DNA of 64,000 nt from contig NZ_JANQBB010000009.1 in NCBI RefSeq assembly GCF_024721975.1, positions 132,923-196,922 on the forward strand, given 5' to 3'. A program made the translations under genes and the position numbers. Under the pieces are notes generated by a model. That model was not told the DNA's origin. It searched no databases and saw only the letters and a list, made by a program, of their open reading frames with translations. Shown piece by piece: positions 34,807 to 43,935 of this stretch; within the stretch, counting starts at the first letter, position 1, and each line of letters begins with the position of its first letter. The DNA comes from Paenibacillus endoradicis. Its GTDB lineage: Bacteria > Bacillota > Bacilli > Paenibacillales > Paenibacillaceae.

Positions 34807-35637
34807 TTATAAAGCTTCTAATAACTTCAATATATTTCTTGGCATCATATTAGCTTGCGCTAACAAACTCACGCTTACTTGAGCTAACATTTGAGATTTT
34901 ATAAGTAACGTCATTTCTTGTGCCATGTCTGCATCTCTAATTCTAGATTCAGCAGCACTTAAATTTATAGACATATTTACTACACTATTATATCGATGTT
35001 CCAACCGATTTTGGTACGCACCAAGCTTCGCACGCCCCATTGAGACATCGTCGACAGCTCCTTTTAAGGCTTCTAAGGCCGCGCGAGCTCCTGCGGCTGT
35101 CGATATATCAAGGCCAGTAATGCCTGCAACTGCATCCATTACATTCGGCATATTAAAAATTATCTGATCATCAGCTTCCGATCCTGCCTGAATGACTAAT
35201 CCCTTTGCAGGTAATGACAAATCACCGTTAAGTAGCTTTATTCCATTGAAATTACTTCTTTCAGCAATACCAATTATTTCTTCCTTTAATTGAGCAAATT
35301 CTAATTGAATCTTTGCTCGATCTGAATCCGAATAAGTACCATTAGCAGACTGATTCGCTAAAACGCCCATTCTTTGAATCATAGCATGAATTTCCTGCAT
35401 AGCACCTTCAGCCGTTTGAATTAATGAAATACCATCCTGTATATTTCTAGATGCTTGATTCAATCCGTTAATTTGAAATCTCATCTTTTCAGAAATGGCA
35501 AGACCTGCTGCATCATCTGCTGCTCGATTAATACGATATCCAGTTGAAAGTCTTTCCATTGATTTAGAAATTTGATTATTATGTGCATAAAGGTTATTCA
35601 TAACATTAAGTGCCATAACATTCGTTCTAATATACAT
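34807..35637 (-). CDS. Short orphan flagellin
   Basis: The start is ATG 35637 (MYIRTNVMALNVMNNLYAHN), with GGAGGGAGGGG upstream; the product is 276 aa. Only the conserved D0/D1 regions are present (SKSMERLSTGYRINRAADDA at the N-terminus; DMAQEMTLLIKSQMLAQVSV near the C-terminus). No variable D2/D3 domain. The C-terminus NMMPRNILKLLEAL differs from the usual NQMPQ(N)VLKLL. No flagellar gene is adjacent. A SigA-like promoter (TTGTAT-N17-TATAAT) lies upstream and no SigD box is seen, so it may be expressed apart from the main flagellar regulon. Confidence 0.92.
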   Translation of the reverse strand: MYIRTNVMALNVMNNLYAHNNQISKSMERLSTGYRINRAADDAAGLAISEKMRFQINGLNQASRNIQDGISLIQTAEGAMQEIHAMIQRMGVLANQSANGTYSDSDRAKIQLEFAQLKEEIIGIAERSNFNGIKLLNGDLSLPAKGLVIQAGSEADDQIIFNMPNVMDAVAGITGLDISTAAGARAALEALKGAVDDVSMGRAKLGAYQNRLEHRYNSVVNMSINLSAAESRIRDADMAQEMTLLIKSQMLAQVSVSLLAQANMMPRNILKLLEAL

Positions 35638-35785
35638 GAAATTCCCCTCCCTCCAGATATTGTATTCTTCTATTTCTATTATAGTGAAGTCAAATTTATT
35701 ATACAATAAGGAAAATCGATATATATATATTTCTAAGAAAGCAATTCACTCTACATGATAATTTCATAATATAACGTAAATAAAA

Positions 35786-35824
35786 ACCACCCTTCTTAGG
35801 TTTTAACCTCATGAAGAAGTGGCT
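35786..35824. terminator. Terminator after the lipoprotein gene
   Basis: ACCACCCTTCTT pairs imperfectly with AAGAAGTGGCT, with inner AGGTT/AACCT. It is flanked by AAAAA on the left, giving T on the minus strand. Confidence 0.75.
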
Positions 35825-35872
35825 TTCATTAATTACAATTACTATTTTGTTAACAATTTTTTCTTATTCTAT

Positions 35873-36448
35873 TCAATCATCTAACTCTACACTTTCAATT
35901 TGACCATTAGCGTTTATTACCCATTCAATTTCCACTCCACTTTTTAGTCCAAGATTATCTTCATCTTCAACGATAATATCGCTCGTAATAGTTAGAGTCT
36001 GTTCTTGACCTTTCTCCACCTTCACAATAACCTTATCTCCATTGACCGACTTTATTACTCCATCATACTCAATGTTTTCCAAAACTATTTCACCTTTGGA
36101 ATCTGAAATAGTTACCAACTTTCCACCATCCGTTAGTAACTCGACTTTTTTCAGGTAGTCTTTATTAACTGTAATCTCTTTAATAACTTTTTGAACAGTA
36201 ACCCCTTCAGGAATCATGGATTTATTTAGTTGATCATTACTTGCCTCGGTTTCATTCGTGCCCGCTGGCGATTTTGTCGGTTCTGCAGTAGTGGTCATCG
36301 GTGACGGGGCTGCTGTAGGAGTAGTCGTCCCCTCAGGCTTAACTTCAGTATTTGTGTTAGAGCAACCACTTACTAACATCCCAATACATATTACTATAAG
36401 TAATAACACTTCGACACCTATACGAAATCTACCTTTTCTTGTTGTCAT
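35873..36448 (-). CDS. Lipoprotein of unknown function
   Basis: The start is ATG 36448 (MTTRKGRFRIGVEV) with GAGGTG upstream; the product is 191 aa. A signal sequence ends in lipobox LVSGC, followed by a Thr/Pro/Ala-rich linker (about 30-70). Residues 80-191 are a beta-rich domain (VKKVELLTDGGKLVTISDSK ... VIVKVEKGQEQTLTI) ending in an acidic tail. It has no recognised family. The linker implies that the domain is held away from the membrane. Confidence 0.8.
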   Translation of the reverse strand: MTTRKGRFRIGVEVLLLIVICIGMLVSGCSNTNTEVKPEGTTTPTAAPSPMTTTAEPTKSPAGTNETEASNDQLNKSMIPEGVTVQKVIKEITVNKDYLKKVELLTDGGKLVTISDSKGEIVLENIEYDGVIKSVNGDKVIVKVEKGQEQTLTITSDIIVEDEDNLGLKSGVEIEWVINANGQIESVELDD

Positions 36449-36596
36449 CTTGCACCTCATATATTCTGATTTGTAGTATTCTGCTTCATTATGTACTTCT
36501 TTTCCATCTTTAATTCGCAGAGTATTTCATTATGCACTTTATTTAAGGTTCACTGTTATCAAACAATAAAACTTAACTGCCCCTATGAAGAAAAGA

Positions 36597-36626
36597 GGTT
36601 ATCGTTGAGTTTTCTCAACGATAACC
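36597..36626 (-). terminator. Stem-loop, near-copy of the flagellin terminator
   Basis: GGTTATCGTTGAG pairs with CTCAACGATAACC around 4 nt. It lies between the MntH gene end (36691) and the lipoprotein start (36448). Confidence 0.8.
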
Positions 36627-36690
36627 CTCCCACTTAAATTTTGCACTATAGCAATAATATCCCTTTTATGTTTACATCCAATACACTTTA

Positions 36691-37956
36691 CTAACCTAGT
36701 AATGTTTTATACATCAAATACAAATTCAAACAAATAACAAGCCCAGAAATCGCCCATGCACATATTGTTGTCACACGAAGGTTAACGAGCTCCCCCATAA
36801 TTTTCTTATTGCTTGTAAACATAATTAAAGGTACCAACGCAAAAGCAATTCCGAACGAGAGAATTACCTGACTAATTACAAGTGCTTTAGAAGGATTTAC
36901 TCCTAGAAGAATAATAATTAATGGAGGAAGCATCGTTATAGCTCTTCTTAAATAAATAGGTATTCTCCTTTTTATAAATCCTTGCATTACTACATCACCG
37001 GTCATTGTTCCTACTGATGAACTAGATAACCCCGCTGACAATAAACCAATTCCAAATAAAATAGCTGCTGATGGACCTAACATTAATCCGAATTGATGAT
37101 ATGCCACGTCAATATCTTCCACAATTAACCCATTGTTATGAAATAACGCTGCAGAAACTATTACCATCGCTGCGTTAATGCCACCAGCAATAACCATTGC
37201 AATGATAATATCAATAAATTCAAATTTAAATATCTTTTTTCGTTGAATCTCATTTTCTCCAACTATTCTTTTCTGTGTTAATGAGGAATGAAGATAAATA
37301 GCATGTGGCATGACCGTAGCACCAAGCATGCCTGCAGATAATAATATACTCTCAGTTCCTTCAAATTTTGGAGTGAATAATCCTAATAAAATTGAAGTAG
37401 AATCAGGTTTGGCATAGAACACTTGCGCCCCAAAAGCGATAACTACAACTATAACCATCCCTGTAATAACCGCTTCAAATGCTCTTAATCCTTTTCGTTG
37501 TATTTCCAAAATTGCGAATGAACCAATCGCCGCAATAATAGCCGATGTTAGCATGGGAAGATCAAACAGCAAATAAATACCTAATGCGGCTCCTATAAAC
37601 TCCGCTAAATCCGTTGCCATAATAACAACCTCAGCTTGTATCCACAATAAAATAGATGTTTTTTTCGTGAATTTTTCACGACACATTTCTGATAAATTTT
37701 TCCCTGTACTTATCCCTAATTTAGCCGACAATGATTGAATTAGAACAGCCATTAAATTCGATGCTAAAATAACCCATAATAAAGTATATCCATATTTAGA
37801 GCCCGCAGTTATATTCGTAGCATAATTTCCTGGATCGATATAAGCTACTGCAGCTATAAAAGCCGGGCCCAAAAATGGCAGTAATTGCTTTATCCCTTTA
37901 GAACGTCCATCCAAAGAATGTGATGCGGATTGACTCAATGCATCTAATTTAGACAT
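36691..37956 (-). CDS. mntH: Nramp-family divalent metal (Mn2+) transporter
   Basis: The chosen start is ATG 37956 (MSKLDALSQSASHS), with AAGGGG upstream; ATG 38001 is an alternative. The product is 421 aa with 11 predicted helices. The metal-binding DPGN in helix 1 (AYIDPGNYATN) and MPH in helix 6 (ATVMPHAIYLHSS) are intact, as in MntH proteins that import Mn2+ with protons. No clear MntR box is seen upstream; a perfect 10-bp palindrome ACCAATTGGT lies at 38042-38051. Confidence 0.92.
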   Translation of the reverse strand: MSKLDALSQSASHSLDGRSKGIKQLLPFLGPAFIAAVAYIDPGNYATNITAGSKYGYTLLWVILASNLMAVLIQSLSAKLGISTGKNLSEMCREKFTKKTSILLWIQAEVVIMATDLAEFIGAALGIYLLFDLPMLTSAIIAAIGSFAILEIQRKGLRAFEAVITGMVIVVVIAFGAQVFYAKPDSTSILLGLFTPKFEGTESILLSAGMLGATVMPHAIYLHSSLTQKRIVGENEIQRKKIFKFEFIDIIIAMVIAGGINAAMVIVSAALFHNNGLIVEDIDVAYHQFGLMLGPSAAILFGIGLLSAGLSSSSVGTMTGDVVMQGFIKRRIPIYLRRAITMLPPLIIILLGVNPSKALVISQVILSFGIAFALVPLIMFTSNKKIMGELVNLRVTTICAWAISGLVICLNLYLMYKTLLG

Positions 37957-38151
37957 AGATCTTTCAGCCCCTTTTCTTGCACTGAACTCAAATTGTTGCA
38001 CTCACGCAAATTTAATCATACCAATATTATATGTTCAATAAACCAATTGGTCAAAATAATAATCTCTGAGTTTGTCCTTATTCGATATTATCTACCCTAT
38101 ATCATATAATGATTCTTCATTATATTTTTGATCCATTTTTTTGCATATAAA

Positions 38152-38194
38152 AACCCGTAAGATAGCACAACTACAAGTGCTTATCTTACGGGTT
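38152..38194. terminator. Terminator of the cobalamin-riboswitch operon
   Basis: AACCCGTAAGATAGCAC pairs with GTGCTTATCTTACGGGTT (one bulge). On the minus strand it is followed by T-rich sequence. It closes the two-gene B12 operon. Confidence 0.85.
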
Positions 38195-38234
38195 ATAGTT
38201 CTAACTAGACGGTTAGCAAAAAGTAGGGGAAATA

Positions 38235-39155
38235 TCATTTCGAATCTCCCGCTACATATCCGCCCACATCTCGACCAAGATCACAAGTATATACCCACTC
38301 CACAACGTCTCCATCTTGTAACGTATATCGACTAGCTCCATAATTCGGAAACCATTCATTAACTTTATACATCCATCCACTTAATTCTCCACAATCGAAT
38401 TCATATATATTATTAATTCCTTCAATGTAGTTACTGTTATAGATGGGAGTCATCTCGAATTCCATATGAATCTTATTAGCTTTCATCTCTCGCAATAAAA
38501 CATCAAAAACTGATTCGCCTTCATAGAAAACAACTTTTTTCGCTTTATATATGATGCCATCCTTCGGAAGAACCTCAAGCTTATCCTCGTTGAAAATATT
38601 AAGATTATTAAGAATGGTTTCAGCTGAAACAGATAGTGTAACGGTTAGCTCTTTATTTTTATCAATTTCTACATCTTGCCACTCGACAGGCTTTGGTTTT
38701 CCAGATGGAATAGGATCCGTTTCATACTTTTCCTTTTCCGGTTCATTAGGTGCTACAGTCACTTTTGGCGTAGCTACAGGTTTAGTCGTTGGCTTAACTG
38801 GTGGTTTAGTAGAGGTGGGAGCTATTGTGTCATCCGACTTTGTCTGTTGCTGATTTTCTGACTCTTCCTTTGTTTCACTATCGACCGCATCTGTTGACTC
38901 CGGAGCAATGGATTCAATGTCCGTATCATTCGCTCCAGCTTCTATTTCATCGGAGTCTTCTGATTCTATAGTATCACCGACTTCATCGTCACCTTGAATC
39001 AATGCTGAATCTTCATTATTAGTAGTTGAATCTACAACTTCAGTAATTGGATCGATCGTTGTTATCGTTTTTTTCTGAAAATCTCCTCCCCAGAAAAATG
39101 CTGCAATAAGGATACCGACAATCACAACTGCTGCTAACCATTTCTTTCTATTCAT
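38235..39155 (-). CDS. Membrane-anchored DUF4430 (transcobalamin beta-domain-like) protein
   Basis: A 306-aa protein. Residues 5-23 are an N-terminal membrane anchor or signal. Residues 30-155 form an acidic then Pro/Thr/Lys-rich linker able to cross the wall. Residues 205-293 match DUF4430, the fold of the C-terminal domain of intrinsic factor and transcobalamin: FDCGELSGWMYKVNEWFPNY and LQDGDVVEWVYTCDLG. Two Cys (255, 291) could form a disulfide. TGGAGG precedes the ATG. It is the second gene of a unit controlled by a cobalamin riboswitch, behind a protein carrying the alpha-barrel half. Corrinoid binding is inferred. Confidence 0.85.
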   Translation of the reverse strand: MNRKKWLAAVVIVGILIAAFFWGGDFQKKTITTIDPITEVVDSTTNNEDSALIQGDDEVGDTIESEDSDEIEAGANDTDIESIAPESTDAVDSETKEESENQQQTKSDDTIAPTSTKPPVKPTTKPVATPKVTVAPNEPEKEKYETDPIPSGKPKPVEWQDVEIDKNKELTVTLSVSAETILNNLNIFNEDKLEVLPKDGIIYKAKKVVFYEGESVFDVLLREMKANKIHMEFEMTPIYNSNYIEGINNIYEFDCGELSGWMYKVNEWFPNYGASRYTLQDGDVVEWVYTCDLGRDVGGYVAGDSK

Positions 39156-39179
39156 CCAATAACCTCCACATTAAACAAT

Positions 39180-39209
39180 TAAGCAAAGGCAATTACAAGC
39201 GCCTCTGCT
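39180..39209 (-). terminator. Intercistronic stem-loop in the B12 operon
   Basis: AAGCAAAGGC pairs with GCGCCTCTGCTT around 8 nt, with no good T run. It probably adjusts mRNA stability between the two genes. Confidence 0.45.
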
Positions 39210-39224
39210 TATTGTGCAAATGTT

Positions 39225-40871
39225 TTATTTTACATCGGTCATATCATAAAGTCTGTTCTTATTAGTAAGAAATCTCTCATAAGAAGATAGTGCGTAGAAG
39301 GCTTGATCCGTCGCCATTAGATCAACCTCACCTGGCTTCGCGCCTCCATTATCTGCACCGCCAGATTTCACATGATAGAATCCGCCATTAGATGAAGCAT
39401 AGCCTAATAGTGCGTCAACGACAGACTCGCCATTTTTAATAAATCTTGTATCTTGATCAGGATTAATACCAAGACCTGTCAACGCTACGACCACTTGTGC
39501 AATACTTTCAGAGTTAGCTGCACCCCAACTTGTATAAATTCCGTCAGATTGTAAAACAGTAGATAACCATGCCAGTCCTCGGTCAACTGCAGCTTTCACT
39601 TTAACATCGCTCTTGTAATACGGTGTCAAACCTTGAACAGCCATCGCTGTAATATCAGTGTCTGCTTCCGTTGGATTACTCCCCAATGCCCATCCTCCAC
39701 CAGCAATTTCTCTATCTAATATAAATTGAATTAGTAACTCTCTTGTTGTTTGTGTTTTGACACCTTCAACTTTAAGAATTTCATAATTCTTACTATCTAA
39801 CGCAATAAGTGCAAAGATCGGACCATTGATTCCTTGCTTAATTAATGTCTCATAATCCGCAAGTGGCTTTCTCAAATCATATCCAGCTACATCTTTGATA
39901 TCTTTTCCAATCGCAGTAAGTGCTAAAATAACTCTATCATATTCAGTGTACTTTACATTATGAAGTTTTCCGGCATTGTCTTTAAGAGTCTGTACAACAT
40001 TTCCATAATATTTAGCATAATAGGCTTGATCAATTTGCTTACCAGAACGTGCCAGGCCGAACACAGTCCAATCGCCGCCAACGCTAGCTATGATAGGATC
40101 TGTTACTGATCCTAGTAAAAACGTAGCTGTTTTTTTTAGCTGATTATTAATTTTAGTAACTTCTAATGATGTTATGTAAGCTTCAGTATCTTGCTTATAC
40201 AAATAAGATCTTACAGCAACAACTGCAGCCATTTCTCTCGTCACTGCAGCTTGTGGATTAAAACCTGCTGCATCACCAACGATAATACCTAATCTTACTA
40301 CTGCTTCAACATCGAGCTTAGCCCAAGCTGAAATTTTATTAATATCTTTAATCGAACTTTTAGAAGTGTCTGTTGTAAGCTTCAAAGCTCTAGATATAAT
40401 TACTGCCATTTCTTCACGAGTAATTGTTGCCTGTGGATTGAATTTATTGTTATAACCATTAATAAGACCATTTTTGTAAGCTACATTAACATAATCGTAG
40501 TGCCAATCCTTACTTGCAACATCGGCGAATGAAATAGTTTGCTCCACATCAGTTTCAAGATTTAATAGTAATACTAATATTTTTGTGAATTCTGCTCTAG
40601 TAATCGATGATTGTGGATTAAACTTACCGTCACTACCTTGAATAAATCCTTGATTAGTTGCTTGTTGAATAGCAACGACTGCCCAAGATGAGATTGTATT
40701 GTAATCGCTGTATAGTGCTTTGATTGAAGGCTTAGATGTTGGCACTTGATCAGTTTCAAGGCTGGAGCTTTCATTATTAGTATTTGCCAATGATACAGAC
40801 GCATTGGTCATAAATGTCGATAATATTAAACTAACAATCAGTAACCACGCTAACCATTTGTTCCTTCTCAC
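39225..40871 (-). CDS. SLH-anchored alpha/alpha-barrel (intrinsic-factor N-domain-like) protein
   Basis: The start is GTG 40871 with GAGAGGAG upstream; the product is 548 aa. Residues 1-29 are a signal peptide. Three SLH domains (about 57-103, 113-165, 173-225: FNPQSSITRAEF, FNPQATITREEM, FNPQAAVTREMA) bind wall polysaccharide. Residues 240-540 are prenyltransferase/squalene-cyclase-like alpha/alpha repeats (GGGWALG..PTEADTDITAMAVQGL; NSESIAQVVVALTGLG; DLMATDQAFYALSSYERF). This is the fold of the N-terminal cobalamin-binding domain of intrinsic factor. It lies behind a cobalamin riboswitch and next to a DUF4430 protein, so surface corrinoid capture is the leading hypothesis. Confidence 0.87.
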   Translation of the reverse strand: MRRNKWLAWLLIVSLILSTFMTNASVSLANTNNESSSLETDQVPTSKPSIKALYSDYNTISSWAVVAIQQATNQGFIQGSDGKFNPQSSITRAEFTKILVLLLNLETDVEQTISFADVASKDWHYDYVNVAYKNGLINGYNNKFNPQATITREEMAVIISRALKLTTDTSKSSIKDINKISAWAKLDVEAVVRLGIIVGDAAGFNPQAAVTREMAAVVAVRSYLYKQDTEAYITSLEVTKINNQLKKTATFLLGSVTDPIIASVGGDWTVFGLARSGKQIDQAYYAKYYGNVVQTLKDNAGKLHNVKYTEYDRVILALTAIGKDIKDVAGYDLRKPLADYETLIKQGINGPIFALIALDSKNYEILKVEGVKTQTTRELLIQFILDREIAGGGWALGSNPTEADTDITAMAVQGLTPYYKSDVKVKAAVDRGLAWLSTVLQSDGIYTSWGAANSESIAQVVVALTGLGINPDQDTRFIKNGESVVDALLGYASSNGGFYHVKSGGADNGGAKPGEVDLMATDQAFYALSSYERFLTNKNRLYDMTDVK

Positions 40872-40912
40872 TTCAAAACTCCTCTCAATTTCCCTATCAG
40901 ATCAATAATCAC

Positions 40913-40946
40913 AATAAAAAACCTCTTACGATGAGTTAAGAGGTTT
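40913..40946 (-). terminator. Riboswitch expression-platform terminator
   Basis: On the minus strand AACCTCTTA pairs with TAAGAGGTT around 8 nt and is followed by six T, 42 nt before the start codon. It lies between the cobalamin aptamer and the SLH gene, as expected for B12-triggered premature termination. Confidence 0.85.
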
Positions 40947-41019
40947 AAAATTACGTTAAATTGTCATTTGCACGCAAAAATAAACACCTTCCTATCCATC
41001 GTAGAAAAATTGGTGTGAA

Positions 41020-41190
41020 ACGAAAGGCAGGTATTCTGGCTCAAGAATTATCATTTATGCTACCTTCCCAGTTACCCAGTGGTATTAAGCATAAACTTCT
41101 CTTTTACAGCGGCGGGACCGCGTGGGATTTGCACCCACTTCCCTTTTAACCAATAGGATCTATACAGAATCAACATTGGCACCTAACGTT
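41020..41190 (-). promoter_or_regulatory. Cobalamin riboswitch
   Basis: The minus strand carries the conserved cobalamin aptamer: GGTGCC at 41178-41183, the core GGGTGCAAATCCCACGCGGT, then CCCGCCGCTGTAA, a variable arm, and the B12-box GCCAGAATACCTGCC (41026-41040). All blocks are in canonical order. It precedes the SLH/alpha-barrel and DUF4430 genes; cobalamin binding should reduce their expression through the terminator at 40913-40946. Confidence 0.95.
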
Positions 41191-41210
41191 GGATATACAA
41201 TTATTTGTTC

Positions 41211-41239
41211 ATCATATCTGATAAATAGCCATTTGTCAT
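41211..41239 (-). promoter_or_regulatory. Promoter of the cobalamin-riboswitch operon
   Basis: On the minus strand ATGACA (plus 41234-41239), 17-bp spacer, TATGAT (plus 41211-41216). Predicted transcription start near 41204, about 20 nt before the aptamer. Confidence 0.65.
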
Positions 41240-41304
41240 GGTTTTATTGTTCATGCATTACAACCCGAGGCTCTTCAATTATAGAGTCAATCTAGTTTAA
41301 CCAC

Positions 41305-42462
41305 TCATTTGCCACAGCATTTTTTATATTTAAGTCCACTACCACATAGGCAAGGATCATTTCTCCCAATCTTATTAGAACTATTTGTCGGAAAAGCATC
41401 TACCGGTTTGAATTGTACATCTTGTGAGAAACTTGCTACCTCATCCGGGGTAAAACCAACATTAGACCAGAGTCTCGTATCATTGTATAGTTCAATAACT
41501 AATCCTGTTACCTTTTGTATATGCTTCTTGTCTTTGAATACTACATCTCTTTTCTCAATTTCAAACACAATATCATTTAAAGGCGCTTCCATTGAACAAG
41601 CAAACTGTACATCATCAATAATTTCCTTGGCTAACATCACATTCACCTGCAGCTCATCAATTAAGTGACGATAAAGGCGCGTATAGCTAGGTGTAATCTC
41701 AAAGTATAAATCATCTGCGTACTTTAACAAGCCCTCTTTGCTTGGCACATATCTTGGTTTATCCTTTACTAGTTCAAGTAAAGATTCATGCTCCTCAATA
41801 TTATCCTCTTCAAAATACGTACAAATGATTTGACCATCGTACCAATCATAAGTCTGCGATCTTTGCAAATAAAAATTAGTAATGTTCTCGAACTCATCCA
41901 TCGTAATCGCTTGATCATTTTGCTCATTATATATATCAACAATATCATTTAAACTAATAGTTCCATATAGATGGGCAGCTGCTAATGTATATTGAAGAAC
42001 TAGTTGTTTCTGTGCACGAACTTCCAATAATTCATTCCAATTTATCTCACTATATAAAGCTTTAATCTCATCTGGGATTACGAAGTTAAGCTTCTCTTGA
42101 TGATAGAACGAGTACAAGATTCCTTGCATTTGAAGGAAGCGATACTTTCCAGGTAAAATATCTACAGTCAATTGTTCGGAGTTATGATATACGTCTTGCC
42201 AAAACTCAAGTTCTTGATCTGTCGATAACATTAGACTTTCAATTAAATAATCTTTATTTGCAAGATGTTGCGTTGATGCAACTACTAAATCTTCTTTATT
42301 CAGTTTAGAGTAGCCTACAAGTTTTAATTTCTTTGCAAATTGTAATAAATCTTCTTTTTTAACTTCTCTTAACAACTCAGCCAACTTGAGCTTAGCTTCA
42401 CTATGAATCGCATATTCTATATTTAATGCATGATATACTGATGCTTCAGATGATTCCTTCAT
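41305..42462 (-). CDS. SEC-C motif protein with SAP/Rho-N-like N-terminus
   Basis: The start is ATG 42462 ([14 protein letters not shown]), with GAGGG upstream; the product is 385 aa. Residues 25-65 look like a small helix-extended-loop-helix nucleic-acid motif ([20 protein letters not shown]). The last 20 residues are a SEC-C zinc motif ([20 protein letters not shown]). The central 250 residues are helical and unassigned. Similar proteins are common in Bacillales; the role is unknown. No terminator separates it clearly from the downstream B12 operon, but a promoter for that operon exists. Confidence 0.82.
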   Translation of the reverse strand: MKESSEASVYHALNIEYAIHSEAKLKLAELLREVKKEDLLQFAKKLKLVGYSKLNKEDLVVASTQHLANKDYLIESLMLSTDQELEFWQDVYHNSEQLTVDILPGKYRFLQMQGILYSFYHQEKLNFVIPDEIKALYSEINWNELLEVRAQKQLVLQYTLAAAHLYGTISLNDIVDIYNEQNDQAITMDEFENITNFYLQRSQTYDWYDGQIICTYFEEDNIEEHESLLELVKDKPRYVPSKEGLLKYADDLYFEITPSYTRLYRHLIDELQVNVMLAKEIIDDVQFACSMEAPLNDIVFEIEKRDVVFKDKKHIQKVTGLVIELYNDTRLWSNVGFTPDEVASFSQDVQFKPVDAFPTNSSNKIGRNDPCLCGSGLKYKKCCGK

Positions 42463-42715
42463 GTTCAACCCTCAATCTATATTAATAATTTCTTTACTAT
42501 TAAGTAAGTACATTACATTATAGCATTAATCTCATAGAATAGAGCAACTAGAAGTCTCAGTTCGCGTGGTAAAAGCAATAAAGCAAAATAGTAATAATAC
42601 GATTGCACTGAAATCATAGAGATCCAAAACAATATCCATATAAATCAACGCTTTAGAATAATTCAAGTACATTACCTTATAATGTCATGATATTTGTTGG
42701 TTCTAGTTTTGATCC

Positions 42716-43768
42716 TTATTCAATGACTAATTTATTATATATATTCTCGTTAATTTGAACGTTAGCTTGACTTAACCGTTGGCTTACCTTTTGCTCGAGT
42801 TGTCCTTTAACATGTATCTGGATTACTGCACTTTTAACATCATCAAATTTCTCAAAGCCTTTATCCTGTTTTTCTAGAAGTCTATACATAACTAATTCAT
42901 TACCTTTTGTATCTATTTCGTTGAAATCTCCTTCGTTTGAATCTGTAAACAATTCATTTAAATAATACGAAAGCGTGTCATCCTTTGAAGCCTCATTTAT
43001 GTTTAACGCCAATTCTTCAACTTGAACCGTTGCCGCTAATGAAGCGACTGCCTGCTCTACCGAAATATCTTTCGTAGCTGTAAGCTGCTGAACTTTCTCC
43101 AATATCTCTTTCGAGTTTATATCGTTAACTATCGTTATTTTCTCATATTTGAAGTTATATCCTTTATGGAAATAAAGTTGTTTCATTTCTTCATACATTT
43201 GTTGTATAGCATCATCAGACAGCACAGCTAAAGCTTCCTGCGTTAATTTATCAACTAGCTTTTGATAATTAATACTGTGCAAGTAAGAATAATACTCGAG
43301 TGTCCCATATACCTTAGGACCATAGATGGGTTCATTGTTTTTTATTTTATTTTGTCTATCAATGTTTTCAATTTCTAAATTTTTCAAAAAAGAATCATAT
43401 GAAATATCGCTAACAATTTCATTTTCTTTCATCAAGATTTGCTCAATCTTTAATAGCAGTAATTGATCCATAACCTGCTGCTTAGCATACTCTAGCGGAT
43501 TTTCACCTTCATATGTCGTAGTCCAAAAATTCTCGCTATAATCTACATTATAAGTTTGTTTGAAATAACTGGTCGTTAATGCCTTCTTTTCTTGCAAAAT
43601 AGCATTAAACTCCGCTTCCTTCACCTCATAAGTATCGATGGTGAATACAACCTCATTATTCTCTTCCCCCGATGACATTCCAAGCGATATAAATAAGCCG
43701 ATAGTAATAGCAGCCAGTAAGCATATTATACCAATAACACGATTCCGAGTAAGTATGTGCAGTTTCAT
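42716..43768 (-). CDS. Membrane-anchored PrsA/SurA-like foldase 2
   Basis: A 350-aa protein. Residues 10-32 form an N-terminal anchor with no lipobox. Residues 40-150 match a SurA-type N-terminal chaperone region, including YFKQTYNVDYSENFWTTTYE and GENPLEYAKQQVMDQLLLLK. A rotamase-like region follows. It is a paralogue of the protein at 62629-63675 (YFSQTYGAEYNEHFWDTDFE; GENPVQVARENAL). The two flank the dockerin-enzyme cluster. GAGGAGG precedes the ATG. Probable role: folding of large secreted enzymes. Its promoter carries the shared cluster element at 43829-43846. Confidence 0.8.
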   Translation of the reverse strand: MKLHILTRNRVIGIICLLAAITIGLFISLGMSSGEENNEVVFTIDTYEVKEAEFNAILQEKKALTTSYFKQTYNVDYSENFWTTTYEGENPLEYAKQQVMDQLLLLKIEQILMKENEIVSDISYDSFLKNLEIENIDRQNKIKNNEPIYGPKVYGTLEYYSYLHSINYQKLVDKLTQEALAVLSDDAIQQMYEEMKQLYFHKGYNFKYEKITIVNDINSKEILEKVQQLTATKDISVEQAVASLAATVQVEELALNINEASKDDTLSYYLNELFTDSNEGDFNEIDTKGNELVMYRLLEKQDKGFEKFDDVKSAVIQIHVKGQLEQKVSQRLSQANVQINENIYNKLVIE

Positions 43769-43802
43769 TATAGGACCTCCTCATTCACTTACTATTCATC
43801 TA

Positions 43803-43846
43803 ATTATAAAGAGCACTTTTATATCGCGTAATTAACAAATTTGACT
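43803..43846 (-). promoter_or_regulatory. Promoter with shared cluster element (copy 1)
   Basis: On the minus strand the -10 is TATAAT (plus 43803-43808). The element TAATTAACAAATTTGACT (plus 43829-43846) starts 20 nt upstream of it. No good -35 is present. Confidence 0.5.
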
Positions 43847-43894
43847 GTTATTGCACGATTTTTACTATTGCAATAGCTCGTCTCTTAAAACCTA

Positions 43895-43929
43895 TAAAAA
43901 ACCTCCGGATTTATAAAATCCGAAGGTTT
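43895..43929 (-). terminator. Terminator of the cohesin-SLH gene
   Basis: AAACCTCCGGAT pairs with ATCCGAAGGTTT (one mismatch) around 7 nt, with A's on the left giving T on the minus strand. Confidence 0.85.
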
Positions 43930-43935
43930 TGAGAA

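Noticed and set aside
38005..38100. MntR box upstream of mntH
   Set aside because: Only a half-match (AGTTTGTCCTTA) is present; the right arm is missing. The ACCAATTGGT palindrome does not fit MntR either.
38551..38861. 100-aa and 61-aa plus-strand frames
   Set aside because: They are shadows of the Pro/Thr/Lys-rich linker of the DUF4430 gene; repetitive composition keeps the opposite strand open.
40961..41149. 62-aa plus-strand open frame over the riboswitch
   Set aside because: It is antisense to the cobalamin aptamer, has no ribosome site, and its sequence is explained fully by conserved RNA elements.
41309..41668. 119-aa plus-strand frame
   Set aside because: It is antisense to the SEC-C gene, whose zinc motif and ribosome site are clear.
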